DNA of 64,000 nucleotides from CAWJMD01 sp963700925. GTDB lineage: Bacteria > Actinomycetota > Actinomycetes > Actinomycetales > CAWJMD01. The DNA is taken from the NCBI GenBank assembly GCA_963700925.1, contig OY969553.1, forward strand, positions 310,001-374,000, given 5' to 3'. How positions within the stretch are numbered: the first letter of the stretch is position 1; each line of letters begins with the position of its first letter. Below, in pieces: positions 25,974 to 34,644 of the stretch. Under the pieces are notes generated by a model that ran no database searches, had not been told where the DNA came from, and saw only the letters and a program-made list of their open reading frames with translations. The translations under genes were made by a program, and so were the position numbers.

Positions 25974-26549
25974 GTGGCAGCGCGCGACCTGCCCGCGGCA
26001 GTGCCCGCGGCCTTCGGCCAGGCAGTCGAGTCGCTCCGTGCCGCCCGGTTGCGCCCTCAGGTGCATCTGACAGAGGTTCCGGCCCCCCAGCGCATCGCCC
26101 CCTACGCACTCGCGCTGTCCGGCGAGGTCCTGGACGGCGACGACGAGCTCGCAACCGGTCGCTTCGTCCTCCTGCACGACCCGAAAGGCCAGGAGGCGTG
26201 GCAGGGGACGATGCGCGCGGTCACCTACGTCCGCGCCGCTCTCGAGCCCGAGTTCGCCGGCGATCCCCTGCTCAGCGAGGTCGCCTGGACGTGGCTGGTC
26301 GACGGCCTCACCGGTCAGTCCGCCGGGTTCGCCGAGCTCGGCGGCACCGTGACGCGGGTGCTCTCCGACTCCCACGGCGCGCTGGCCGATCGCGAGCCGA
26401 CAGTCGAGATCGAGGTGCGTGCCTCATGGACTGCCCAGGACGCCGACCTCGGCCCTCACCTCCAAGGCTGGGCGACGCTTCTGTGCACCGTCGCCGGGCT
26501 CCCCCCGCTTCCGGAGGGCGTGTCCCCGCTTCGCCGCGGGATCGGCTGA
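25974..26549 (+). CDS. DUF3000 family protein
   Basis: 191 residues from GTG 25974. The blocks LPAAVPAAFGQAVESLRAAR, QRIAPYALALSGEV, GRFVLLHDPKGQEAWQGTM and LLSEVAWTWLVDGL identify the actinobacterial DUF3000 family. Function unknown. In many actinobacteria a DUF3000 gene is found just upstream of RNase D, as here with only one regulator gene between, so the neighbourhood is conserved. No signal peptide or membrane segment. Confidence 0.88.
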   Translation: MAARDLPAAVPAAFGQAVESLRAARLRPQVHLTEVPAPQRIAPYALALSGEVLDGDDELATGRFVLLHDPKGQEAWQGTMRAVTYVRAALEPEFAGDPLLSEVAWTWLVDGLTGQSAGFAELGGTVTRVLSDSHGALADREPTVEIEVRASWTAQDADLGPHLQGWATLLCTVAGLPPLPEGVSPLRRGIG

Positions 26550-26649
26550 TCCTGACTGGTCCGGCCGGGAGTGCCGCAGCGGCAAAATCCGGCGAGTCGG
26601 TCGCGCCGAACCTACAGTCGCGAGACCATTGCGCCGATAGGGGGAAGAA

Positions 26650-26664
26650 GGCCCACCGTGGGCC
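26650..26664. promoter_or_regulatory. 15-bp palindrome upstream of the LuxR-type gene
   Basis: GGCCCAC-C-GTGGGCC, 7-bp arms around one base, lies 18 bp before the GTG start at 26683 and just ahead of its AGGAGG ribosome site. In RNA it would be a small hairpin next to the ribosome site; in DNA it could be an operator. No match to a known box. Confidence 0.4.
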
Positions 26665-26682
26665 ACCTTCCAGGAGGCACGG

Positions 26683-27279
26683 GTGACATCTGTTGTGGAG
26701 CGCACCGCCGCTGCACTGCCGCCGCGACAGGGCCGGTACACGGCCCTCGTCACCGTGCAGCAGCCTGCCGCCCGCGATGCCGCCGTACGCATCCTGCGTG
26801 CCCTCGGCGCGACCGACGTACTGGCCGCCTCCTCCATCGCCCAAGCCCGACGCGCCATGGTCGGCCGACCCGGCGAGATCTGCGTCGTCGAGGCCACCCT
26901 GGCCGACGGCTCGGGTGTCACCCTGGCCCGTGACCTGCGCGCCGCCGGCTGGCAGCGCGTCATCGTCGTCGCGACCGCAGAGGCCGCATCCGTTGCCCGC
27001 GCAGCCATGTCCGTCGGCCTGCGCTGCTTCCTGATCACCCGTCCGAGCGCGGCGTCGGCGACCACAGCCGCGGGCGGCAACCTCGCCGGCATGTCCCACC
27101 GCGAGCTCGAGGTCCTGCAACTCGTCGCGGACGGGCACTCCAACCGCGACGTCGGCGAGCAGCTCGGCCTGTCAGCCCTGACCGTCAAGAGCCACCTGGC
27201 GCGCATCGCGCGCAAGCTGGGCACGGGCGACCGCGCCGAGATGGTGGTCATGGCGCTGCGCGCGGGCGCGATCCGCTGA
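26683..27279 (+). CDS. LuxR-type regulator with degenerate receiver domain
   Basis: 198 residues from GTG 26683 with AGGAGG 8 nt upstream. Residues 15-120 have the layout of a receiver but the phosphoacceptor position reads ICVVEATLADGSG, with Glu where Asp is expected, and neither the acidic pair nor the lysine (GLRCFLITRP) is present. The C-terminal LuxR domain is intact: MSHRELEVLQLVADGHSNRD, then LGLSALTVKSHLARIARKLG. So it is probably not phosphorylated in the normal way. It lies between DUF3000 and RNase D; targets unknown. Confidence 0.85.
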   Translation: MTSVVERTAAALPPRQGRYTALVTVQQPAARDAAVRILRALGATDVLAASSIAQARRAMVGRPGEICVVEATLADGSGVTLARDLRAAGWQRVIVVATAEAASVARAAMSVGLRCFLITRPSAASATTAAGGNLAGMSHRELEVLQLVADGHSNRDVGEQLGLSALTVKSHLARIARKLGTGDRAEMVVMALRAGAIR

Positions 27280-27291
27280 CTTCCCCGTCCG

Positions 27292-27344
27292 CGCTCCGTG
27301 CACGGAGCGTGACGCCACCCCCGCCGGCTCCTCGCTGCGGGGGT
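27292..27344 (+). terminator. Palindrome and hairpin after the LuxR-type gene
   Basis: A perfect 18-bp palindrome (CGCTCCGTG then CACGGAGCG, 27292-27309) begins 12 bp after the stop. It is followed by ACCCCCGC (27317-27324) and GCGGGGGT (27337-27344), an 8-bp stem with a 12-nt loop. There is no T run. The pair probably ends the regulator message before RNase D, though the loopless palindrome could also bind protein. Confidence 0.45.
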
Positions 27345-27375
27345 CCATCACCCGAATGGCCGTACGGTGGATGCC

Positions 27376-28662
27376 ATGCAGTCGGCTGAGCCGCGTCCCC
27401 TGACGCACCCGCGCGACGGGGTTCCGCAGCTCGTCACCACCCGTGACCGTCTGGCCGAGGCGGCTGCAGCCCTCGCTGAGGGTTCCGGTCCCGTCGCCGT
27501 CGACGCCGAGCGTGCCTCCGGCTACCGCTACGGCCAGCGGGCCTTCCTCGTGCAGCTGCGCCGTGCCGGCGTGGGCACCGTGCTGATCGACCCTGTTCCC
27601 CTCGACGACCTCTCCGTGGTCGGGGACGCGCTCGGCGACGCCGAGTGGGTGCTGCACGCCGCCAACCAGGACCTGTCCTGCCTCGCCGAGGTCGGGCTAC
27701 GGCCGGGTGGCGACCTGTTCGACACCGAGCTGGGGGCGCGCCTGGCCGGCCTCGAGAAGGTCGGGCTGGCTGCGGTGGTCGAGAGCCTGCTCGGCTGGCA
27801 GCTGGCCAAGGAGCACTCGGCCGTCGACTGGTCCACGCGTCCGCTGCCCGAGCCATGGCTGCGGTACGCGGCCCTCGACGTCGAGGTGCTGATCGAGCTG
27901 CGTGACGCGCTCGGCCTGATCCTCGAGGACCAGGGAAAGCTGGCCTGGGCCAGGGAGGAGTTCGCAGCCGTCCGCGACGCCCCCGCCCCGCCGCCTCGGC
28001 GCGACCCCTGGCGCAGGACGTCGGGGCTGCACCAGATCAAGACGCGTCGCCAGCTCGCCGTGCTGCGCGAGCTGTGGAACGAGCGCGAGCAGATGGCCCG
28101 CCGCCGCGACATCGCCCCGGGACGCATCCTGCCCGACCGGGCTCTCGTCTCGGCCGCCGCCGCCCTGCCGTCCAGCGCGGAGCAGCTCGCCGCTCTCCCG
28201 GTCTTCTCCGGCCCGGCGAACAGGCGTCTTGCCGACCGCTGGGTGCAGGCCGTCCAGCGCGGCAAGGAGCTGCCCGAGACCCAGCTTCCTGCAGCGACCT
28301 TGCGAGGCGACGGGCCGCCACCCCCGCGCACGTGGCGCGAGCGCGACCCGCTGGCCGCCGAGCGGCTGGCCCTGGCCCGGGCGATGGTCGCGGAGCGGTC
28401 GGAGCACCTGGTCGTGCCGGTCGAGAACCTGCTGACTCCGGACGCCCTGCGCCGGCTGTGCTGGCGCCCGCCCTACGACACCAGCGCGGAAGGGCTCGGC
28501 GAGGCCCTCGTCGCGATGGGCGCTCGTCGCTGGCAGGTCGAGCTGCTCGCGGGCGACCTCGCCGCGGCGTTCTCCGCTGCGGAGGCCGCGCTCGCGGCCG
28601 AAGGGATCGAAGGGATCGAAGACCTCGATGCGGCTGCGGACGGTGGGGACCCAGCAGCCTGA
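27376..28662 (+). CDS. rnd: Ribonuclease D
   Basis: 428 residues from ATG 27376 (a GTG lies 9 bp earlier). A 3'-5' exoribonuclease that trims tRNA ends. The DEDDy motifs are PVAVDAERASGYRYGQRAFL (ExoI), VLHAANQDLSCL (ExoII), and LRYAALDVEVLIEL (ExoIII tyrosine and aspartate). An HRDC helical domain follows (LRELWNEREQMARRRDIAPG). A second copy-like GIEGIE dipeptide repeat occurs near the C-terminus. Its TGA overlaps the iron box of the efe operon. Confidence 0.93.
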   Translation: MQSAEPRPLTHPRDGVPQLVTTRDRLAEAAAALAEGSGPVAVDAERASGYRYGQRAFLVQLRRAGVGTVLIDPVPLDDLSVVGDALGDAEWVLHAANQDLSCLAEVGLRPGGDLFDTELGARLAGLEKVGLAAVVESLLGWQLAKEHSAVDWSTRPLPEPWLRYAALDVEVLIELRDALGLILEDQGKLAWAREEFAAVRDAPAPPPRRDPWRRTSGLHQIKTRRQLAVLRELWNEREQMARRRDIAPGRILPDRALVSAAAALPSSAEQLAALPVFSGPANRRLADRWVQAVQRGKELPETQLPAATLRGDGPPPPRTWRERDPLAAERLALARAMVAERSEHLVVPVENLLTPDALRRLCWRPPYDTSAEGLGEALVAMGARRWQVELLAGDLAAAFSAAEAALAAEGIEGIEDLDAAADGGDPAA

Positions 28663-28677
28663 GGTTAGGCTAACCTC
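28661..28677. promoter_or_regulatory. IdeR/DtxR-type iron box before efeU
   Basis: GAGGTTAG-G-CTAACCTC is a perfect 17-bp palindrome. Read as 19 bp (28660-28678) it matches the IdeR consensus TTAGGTTAGGCTAACCTAA at 16 of 19 positions. It overlaps the rnd stop and ends 5 bp before the efeU GTG, so iron-loaded repressor would block transcription of efeUOB. Binding is inferred from the sequence match. Confidence 0.9.
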
Positions 28678-28682
28678 CTGTC

Positions 28683-29531
28683 GTGTTCGCCAACCTGCTG
28701 ATCGGCCTGCGCGAGGGCCTCGAGGCCGCGCTCGTCGTCAGCCTCCTCGTCGCGTACCTCGTCAAGGTGGAGCGACGTGACCAGCTGCGCTGGGTCGCTC
28801 TCGGGGTCGGCGCCGCCGTGGCCGTCAGCCTCGCCTTCGGCGCCCTGATCACCTTCACCTCTCGCAACATGACGTTCGAGGAGCAGGAGACCTTCGGCGG
28901 CACCCTGTCGATCGTGGCGGTCGCCTTCGTGACCTGGATGGTGCTGTGGATGCGCAAGGCGGCGCGGCACCTGAAGGCCGATCTCGACGGCAAGATGCAG
29001 GCCGCCGTCGCGATGGGAGCCGGCGCGGTCGCCCTGACCGCGTTCCTGGCTGTCGGTCGCGAGGGGCTCGAGACCGCCCTGTTCCTGTGGGCCGCGATCC
29101 AGGCGACCGGCAGCGGGTGGGCACCGATCGCCGGCGCCTCGGTGGGGCTCGTCATCGCCGTCGTGCTCGGCTACCTGATCTACCGGGGAGCGCTGCGCAT
29201 CAACCTGAGGCGCTTCTTCACCTGGACCGGTGTGGCACTGATCGTGATCGCCGCAGGAGTCCTCGCCTACGGCATCCACGACCTGCAGGAGGCGCGCGTG
29301 CTGCCCGGGCTGACGTCCCTCGCCTTCGACGTCAGCGAGCAGGTCCCACCGGCCAGCTGGTACGGCACGCTCCTGAAGGGGACCGTCAACTTCTCCCCCG
29401 CCACGACCTGGCTGGAGGCGGTGACCTGGCTGACCTACGTCGCCGTGATGATGACCGCCTTCCTGCGTCCCCAGAGATCCCGACCGGCCGCGCCCTCGCC
29501 GGCGTCGGACCCCGTCCCCACTCGTTCCTGA
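28683..29531 (+). CDS. efeU: FTR1-type iron permease EfeU
   Basis: 282 residues with seven hydrophobic helices. The two REGLE iron-binding motifs are LLIGLREGLEAALVV (about residue 10) and AVGREGLETALFL (about residue 122), both intact. GTG at 28683 has no clear ribosome site and lies 5 bp after the iron box, so the transcript may be leaderless. It carries iron across the membrane with EfeO and EfeB, encoded immediately downstream. The C-terminus is Pro/Ser/Arg-rich and probably cytoplasmic. Confidence 0.93.
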   Translation: MFANLLIGLREGLEAALVVSLLVAYLVKVERRDQLRWVALGVGAAVAVSLAFGALITFTSRNMTFEEQETFGGTLSIVAVAFVTWMVLWMRKAARHLKADLDGKMQAAVAMGAGAVALTAFLAVGREGLETALFLWAAIQATGSGWAPIAGASVGLVIAVVLGYLIYRGALRINLRRFFTWTGVALIVIAAGVLAYGIHDLQEARVLPGLTSLAFDVSEQVPPASWYGTLLKGTVNFSPATTWLEAVTWLTYVAVMMTAFLRPQRSRPAAPSPASDPVPTRS

Positions 29532-29564
29532 CCCTCACACCACCCGAGCCCACCGGAGAACCCG

Positions 29565-30755
29565 TTGTCCACTCTGCTTCCCGACCGCTCCGCATTCGCG
29601 GCCGCCACGGCTCGTCGACGGCTCGCCGCGCTGACCCTGCCGCTGGTGTGCCTCGGGCTGCTCGCCGCCTGCTCGACCGACCCCGAGCCCGCTGCCGGAG
29701 ACGGAGACGGCGGCGCGAGCAGCGGACCCGTCGAGATCTCGGCGCAGGACGACGCGTGCGACCTGTCCTCCACCGAGCTGACCGCCGGCATCACCACGTT
29801 CGCGATCACGAACTCCGGTAGCCAGGTGACCGAGGTGTACGTCTACGACAACGAGCGCATCGTCACCGAGAAGGAGAACATCGGACCCGGCACCAGCTAC
29901 GAGCTGACCGTCGACCTGATCGAGGGCGCATACCAGGTGGCGTGCAAGCCGGGCATGGTCGGGGACGGCATCCGCACGGATGTCACCGTCGCCGCTGCCG
30001 ACGCCACGGTCGAGGAGGACCCGCTCGCGGCCCAGGCCGTCGCCGACTACCGCGAGTACGTGCAGGCCCAGGCCGACAAGGTGCCCCCGATGGTGCAGGC
30101 GCTGCTCGACGCCATCAAGGCCGATGACCGTGAGGCCGCGATGGCGATCTACGCACCCTCACGCGAGCCCTGGGAGGCGATCGAGCCGGTTGCCGAGAGC
30201 TTCGGCGACCTCGACCCGCGCATCGACATCCGCGAGGCCGACCTCGAGGAAGGCCAGGAGTTCACCGGGTGGCACCGCATCGAGAAGGCGCTCTGGACGG
30301 GCGAGGACCTCGCGCCGATGGTGCCGGTCGCCGAGCAGCTGCTCGCCGACGTGAACGAGCTCGCCCAGCGCGTCCCCAACGCGGCGCTGACGGCCGTCTC
30401 GATCGGCAACGGCTCCAAGGAGCTCCTGGACGAGGTGGCCACCGGCAAGATCACCGGCGAGGAAGAGGCGTTCTCGCACACCGACCTGGTCGACTTCGAC
30501 GCGAACCTCGCGGGGGCGAAGAAGGGCTTCGAGGTGCTGCGCCCGCTGGTGGAGCAGAACTACCCGGAGCTGGCACCCACCCTCGACACCCAGTTCGCCG
30601 CGGTGGAGGCAGCGCTCGCGGTGCACGCGAGCGGTGACGGCTACGTCTCCTACGACACGGTGCAGGAGCCGGCACGGCAGACGCTCGCGCGGGCCGTCGA
30701 CGGCCTCGGAGAGCCGCTGTCGAACCTTGCAGCGGCAGCGGCCGGCGACGCCTGA
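29565..30755 (+). CDS. efeO: EfeO lipoprotein, cupredoxin plus M75 peptidase-like domain
   Basis: 396 residues from TTG 29565 with GGAGA 6 nt upstream. A lipoprotein signal (LPLVCLGLLAACS, cysteine about residue 36) precedes a cupredoxin domain (about 50-140) with GAYQVACKPGMVGDG at the metal site. The M75 domain carries the HxxE motif in FTGWHRIEKALW. The protein is extracytoplasmic and delivers iron to EfeU. Its stop overlaps efeB (TGATG). Confidence 0.93.
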   Translation: MSTLLPDRSAFAAATARRRLAALTLPLVCLGLLAACSTDPEPAAGDGDGGASSGPVEISAQDDACDLSSTELTAGITTFAITNSGSQVTEVYVYDNERIVTEKENIGPGTSYELTVDLIEGAYQVACKPGMVGDGIRTDVTVAAADATVEEDPLAAQAVADYREYVQAQADKVPPMVQALLDAIKADDREAAMAIYAPSREPWEAIEPVAESFGDLDPRIDIREADLEEGQEFTGWHRIEKALWTGEDLAPMVPVAEQLLADVNELAQRVPNAALTAVSIGNGSKELLDEVATGKITGEEEAFSHTDLVDFDANLAGAKKGFEVLRPLVEQNYPELAPTLDTQFAAVEAALAVHASGDGYVSYDTVQEPARQTLARAVDGLGEPLSNLAAAAAGDA

Positions 30756-32023
30756 TGACGACGCCGGCCCCGCGCCCCTCAGCCGGAGTCAGCCGGCGTG
30801 GACTGCTCGGCGCGCTCGGCACCGGAGCGGCCGGTGCGGCGCTGATCGGGGTCGGCGTGGCTGCGGGCCGGGACGGGTCGGCGGCGGCGGACGGCCGAGG
30901 GGCCGAGCGAGACCAGCTGGTCGACTTCCACGGCCCGCACCAGGCAGGCATCGCCACCAGCGTGCAGAGCCACCTGCACTTCGCGTCCTACGACGTGACG
31001 ACGACCGACCGCAAGGCCCTCGTCGCGCTGCTGCGCGACTGGACCGAAGCGGCTCGCTCGCTCACAGCCGGCAGGACGCTCGGGGAGGGCGGCGCCGTCG
31101 ACGGCAACCCTCTCGCGCCCCCGTCCGACACCGGTGAGGCGCTTGACACGACCGCCCACCGCCTCACGCTGACCGTGGGCTTCGGCCCGACCCTGTTCGA
31201 CGACCGGTTCGGCCTGGCCGACCACCGTCCGAAGGCCCTGGTCGACCTCCCGTCGTTCCCGGGCGACACGCTCGACCCGGCTCGGTGCGGTGGCGACCTG
31301 GCGGTGCAGGCGTGTGCCGACGACCCGCAGGTGGCCGTGCACGCGATCCGCAACCTCACGCGCATCGCTGCCGGCCGCGCGGCCGTGCGCTGGGCACAGC
31401 TCGGCTACGGCAAGGCCGCCTCGACCGACCCCGACCAGCCGACTCCGCGAAACCTCTTCGGCTTCAAGGACGGCACCAACAACGTCTCCGGCTCGGACAC
31501 CGACGAGCTCGACAGCACGGTGTGGGTGGGCGAGGCCGACGTCGCCTCCCCGCAGGAGTCGTGGATGGCCGGCGGGTCCTACCTGGTCGCCCGGCGCATC
31601 GACATGCTGATCGAGATCTGGGACCGCACCTCGCTGGGCGAGCAGGAGACGCTGATCGGACGGACGAAGGGCGTCGGCGCTCCACTGGGCAAGGCGCGCG
31701 AGCGCGACGACGTCGACCTCAGCGAGCTGCCGGCCGCGTCGCACATCGCGGTGGCCCAGCGGGCGCGTGGCGACGCGCCGGGCATGCTGCGCCGGGGGTA
31801 CAACTTCACGGACGGCAGCGACGGACTGGGCCACCTCGACGCCGGGCTGTTCTTCCTGGCCTACTCCAAGGACCTGGGCAAGTCGTTCATCCCCGTGCAG
31901 TCGGCGATGGCCGCCGACGACCGGCTGATGGTGGAGTACTTGCGGCACACCGGGTCTGGCGTCTGGGCGGTCCCGCCCGGCGTGGCTCGCGACGGCTACT
32001 GGGGCGACACACTCCTCCGCTGA
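30755..32023 (+). CDS. efeB: EfeB, Dyp-type haem peroxidase with Tat signal
   Basis: 422 residues. The N-terminus SAGVSRRGLLGALGTGAAGA is a twin-arginine signal, so the folded haem protein is exported. The Dyp signature NLFGFKDGTNN (distal Asp) is followed by SYLVARRIDMLIEIWDRTS, with a histidine in VAVHAIRNL as probable haem ligand. It oxidises ferrous iron or acts on haem for EfeU uptake. Its 3' end overlaps the convergent GGDEF-EAL gene by 28 bp. Confidence 0.93.
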   Translation: MTTPAPRPSAGVSRRGLLGALGTGAAGAALIGVGVAAGRDGSAAADGRGAERDQLVDFHGPHQAGIATSVQSHLHFASYDVTTTDRKALVALLRDWTEAARSLTAGRTLGEGGAVDGNPLAPPSDTGEALDTTAHRLTLTVGFGPTLFDDRFGLADHRPKALVDLPSFPGDTLDPARCGGDLAVQACADDPQVAVHAIRNLTRIAAGRAAVRWAQLGYGKAASTDPDQPTPRNLFGFKDGTNNVSGSDTDELDSTVWVGEADVASPQESWMAGGSYLVARRIDMLIEIWDRTSLGEQETLIGRTKGVGAPLGKARERDDVDLSELPAASHIAVAQRARGDAPGMLRRGYNFTDGSDGLGHLDAGLFFLAYSKDLGKSFIPVQSAMAADDRLMVEYLRHTGSGVWAVPPGVARDGYWGDTLLR

Positions 32024-33888
32024 ACAGGGAAGGGACGCTTCACGGCAACCCCTCCCGCCGCGCCGGACCAGATGGCGCTTCCCGCGAGCAGCAACCGAAC
32101 CTGCTCTGCTGCAACAGGTCTGGCTACCAGGAATCCCTGGACATGCTCGCAGCCCGCTTCTCTCAGGTACCTGAGCTGCGCCCGCGTCTCCACCCCCTCC
32201 GCCACGACGGCCATGCCGAGGTCGTGTGCCAGCCCGATCTGCGCCGCGACGAGGGTCGGGTCACCTCTGTCGAGGTCCTTCACGAAGGTCCGGTCGATCT
32301 TGAGCTTGTCGAAGTCGTACTCACGCAGCCTCCCGAACGAGGAGTGTCCGGTGCCGAAGTCGTCGATGGCGAGCCACACCCCGAGCGCCTTGAGGTCACG
32401 AAGCGACTTGTGGGCCCTGCGATCGCCGTCCGCGATGACCCCCTCGGTGATCTCCAGGGTCAGGCAGCCGGCGTCGATCCCGTGCCGGCCGAGTGCGGCG
32501 GCGACCGTCGCGACGAGGTGCGGACCGAGCTGGCGGCCGGAGATGTTCACGGCCACGCCCAGAGACTCCGGGCCCGTGTACGCCTCGCGCCAGGTGCGCA
32601 GCTCTGCGCAGGCCTCGTCGAGGACCCAGGCCCCGATCTCGACGATGGCCCCGGTCTCCTCCGCCATCTCGATGAACTCGATCGGAGCCAGGAGCCCCAT
32701 GGTGGGGTGCTCCCACCGCAGCAGGGCCTCTGCCCCGGCGAAGCGATCGCTGTCGAGGCGCAGGATCGGCTGGTAGTCCAACCTGAGCTGGCCGCGCTCA
32801 CGGGCCTGACCGAGCTCGCTGGCCAGGTCGAGGCGGTGCTGGGAGACGGTGTGCAGAACCGGCGTGTACCGCTCGTACCGTGCCTTCCCGCCCGCCTTGG
32901 CGGCGTACATGGCCAGGTCGGCGTTGCGCAGGAGGTCCTCCGCCGACTCGATGCCGTGGCGGTGGGCGATGCCGATGCTGGCGGACAGCGTGACGGAGAC
33001 CCCGGGGCACAAGGGCAGTGGGAAGGGTTGGCTCAGCGCCTCGATCACGCGCTGCGCCACCTTGGCTGCCGACGTCTCGCTGCGCTCCTTGCCCGCCCTC
33101 GCCTCGAGCACCAGGGCGAACTCGTCTCCGCCGAAGCGCGCCACCATGTCGTCCTCACGTGCGAGAGCCCGCAGTCGCTCGGCAACGTCCTGCAGGACCC
33201 CGTCCCCGGCCGAGTGTCCGTAGCTGTCGTTCACGGCCTTGAAACCGTCGAGGTCCAGCATCAGCACGGACACCGCAGTGGGCGCAGGCTCTTCTCCATC
33301 CGGACCTTTGCGCTCCAGTCGCTTGCGCAGCAGTGCCCGGTTGGGTAGCCCGGTCAACGTGTCGTGGTGGGCTAGGTGCTCGAGCTGCTCGGCCGTCGCG
33401 TGGAGGCGGGCTGCAAGGTCCTTCGCCTCGACCAGGGCCGACGCTTGGTTCTGCAGGAGCAGGACGTAGTCGACGACCACGTCCGAGGCTGCGAAGTCGT
33501 CGAGGGTCAGGCCGAGTGCGACGAAGTTGGCCGTCTCGGTGATCCACGGCGAGCCGACGAAGAACAGGCAGTCAGCCCCCGGCTCGTGCAGGATCTGCCC
33601 GCGCAGCAGCAGGCCGGGTGTGGCCTGGGACTCGAGCAGGAAGAGGGACCGGGGCTTCGCGGTGAGCGCCTCGAACGTCATCGCCACTCGGGGCGTCGTG
33701 ACGCGGAACTGGTCGGTGAACGTGGCGCCGACCAGGCCGTCGCCCTGCAGCCTCCGGACCGAGCTGCCGGCCTGCAGGACGCGCAGGTCGCGGTCGAGCA
33801 CCAGGTGGAAGGGGAACACCGCTTCCACCTGCGCCGGCCGGAGGGCCCACCCTTGGTCAGGCAGGAGCACTGGCACGGGCAGCAGCAT
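31996..33888 (-). CDS. HNOBA-GGDEF-EAL cyclic-di-GMP protein
   Basis: 630 residues from ATG 33888; a GTG at 33921 would overlap the H-NOX gene further. Residues 15-165 are an H-NOX-associated PAS-like domain (FPFHLVLDRDLRVLQAGSS, VGATFTDQFRV, LFFVGSPWITET, LTLDDFAASDVVVDY) followed by a coiled coil. The GGDEF motif is intact (RFGGDEFALV) with DGFKAVNDSYGHSAGD. The EAL domain is intact (EALLRW, LEITEGVI, IDDFGTGHSSF, KIDRTFVKDL, EGVET). It can in principle make and break c-di-GMP under control of the H-NOX partner. Confidence 0.9.
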   Translation of the reverse strand: MLLPVPVLLPDQGWALRPAQVEAVFPFHLVLDRDLRVLQAGSSVRRLQGDGLVGATFTDQFRVTTPRVAMTFEALTAKPRSLFLLESQATPGLLLRGQILHEPGADCLFFVGSPWITETANFVALGLTLDDFAASDVVVDYVLLLQNQASALVEAKDLAARLHATAEQLEHLAHHDTLTGLPNRALLRKRLERKGPDGEEPAPTAVSVLMLDLDGFKAVNDSYGHSAGDGVLQDVAERLRALAREDDMVARFGGDEFALVLEARAGKERSETSAAKVAQRVIEALSQPFPLPLCPGVSVTLSASIGIAHRHGIESAEDLLRNADLAMYAAKAGGKARYERYTPVLHTVSQHRLDLASELGQARERGQLRLDYQPILRLDSDRFAGAEALLRWEHPTMGLLAPIEFIEMAEETGAIVEIGAWVLDEACAELRTWREAYTGPESLGVAVNISGRQLGPHLVATVAAALGRHGIDAGCLTLEITEGVIADGDRRAHKSLRDLKALGVWLAIDDFGTGHSSFGRLREYDFDKLKIDRTFVKDLDRGDPTLVAAQIGLAHDLGMAVVAEGVETRAQLRYLREAGCEHVQGFLVARPVAAEQVRLLLAGSAIWSGAAGGVAVKRPFPVQRRSVSPQ

Positions 33889-34480
33889 CGTTCGCGGACG
33901 GCCGCTCGTCGCTCGCCGCACCTTCAGGCTCGGCGGGGCGGAAGTCGACTTCGAACTCGTCGTGGTCGGCGCCGTCGGCGCGGGCGACGGTCTGGGCGAC
34001 GGACATGGCCAGCCCGAAGTACTCGCCCAGCCCCTGGAGGAGGCCGACGACCATGGGGGCCAGTCCGGGCCGATGCGACCAGTACTCCAGGCGCAGCCGA
34101 TCGTCGGCCAGCTGCTCGCAGACGAACGTCGGAGGCGTCAGCTCGGGCATGCTGAGGCTGATGCGGGCATGCATGGCGTCGAGGTTGGCGAGGAAGCCGG
34201 GAAGGCTGCTCCCCATCGTGTCGAAGATCGCGCCGTACCCGCGCCGGGCCGTGTAGAGGATCCAGTGCCGCCCGAACGCCTGCAGGACCTCGTCCGTGGT
34301 CATGCCCAGGACGCGGCTGGCGCCGTCGACGAGTCGATAGGTGACCTCGTCCGGATAGACGCTCGCGCTGAGGATGGGCTCGTGGCCGACTCCCGCCGCG
34401 GCAGCGATCTTCTGCCACAGCTGCTCGCCGCCGAGCTCGATCGCCAGGTCGCGGACGCCCTGGTTCACCATTCCGTGCAT
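33857..34480 (-). CDS. H-NOX haem nitric oxide/oxygen sensor
   Basis: 207 residues from ATG 34480, with GGAGG 4 nt upstream. The proximal haem histidine is His104 in LANLDAMHARI, and the haem propionate contacts are the YxSxR motif Tyr133-Ser135-Arg137 in LRLEYWSHRPGL. This is the bacterial relative of soluble guanylate cyclase. The stop lies 32 bp inside the HNOBA-GGDEF-EAL gene, so both are co-translated. It should bind NO and control the partner. The last about 25 residues are low complexity. Confidence 0.92.
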   Translation of the reverse strand: MHGMVNQGVRDLAIELGGEQLWQKIAAAAGVGHEPILSASVYPDEVTYRLVDGASRVLGMTTDEVLQAFGRHWILYTARRGYGAIFDTMGSSLPGFLANLDAMHARISLSMPELTPPTFVCEQLADDRLRLEYWSHRPGLAPMVVGLLQGLGEYFGLAMSVAQTVARADGADHDEFEVDFRPAEPEGAASDERPSANDAAARASAPA

Positions 34481-34644
34481 GGTGCCTCCGCCCGACGACG
34501 TCTTCTGCCCAGGTTCTCCCCATGTTTTCGGCGCTGTGGGTGCTCGACTTGAGTGACGGGCGCCACGTCCGCGAGGGGGCCCTCGACGTGTTACCCGCAA
34601 GTAGCATGGCCAGCGTCCAGACCGTCCCCCACTGGGAGGCCAGA

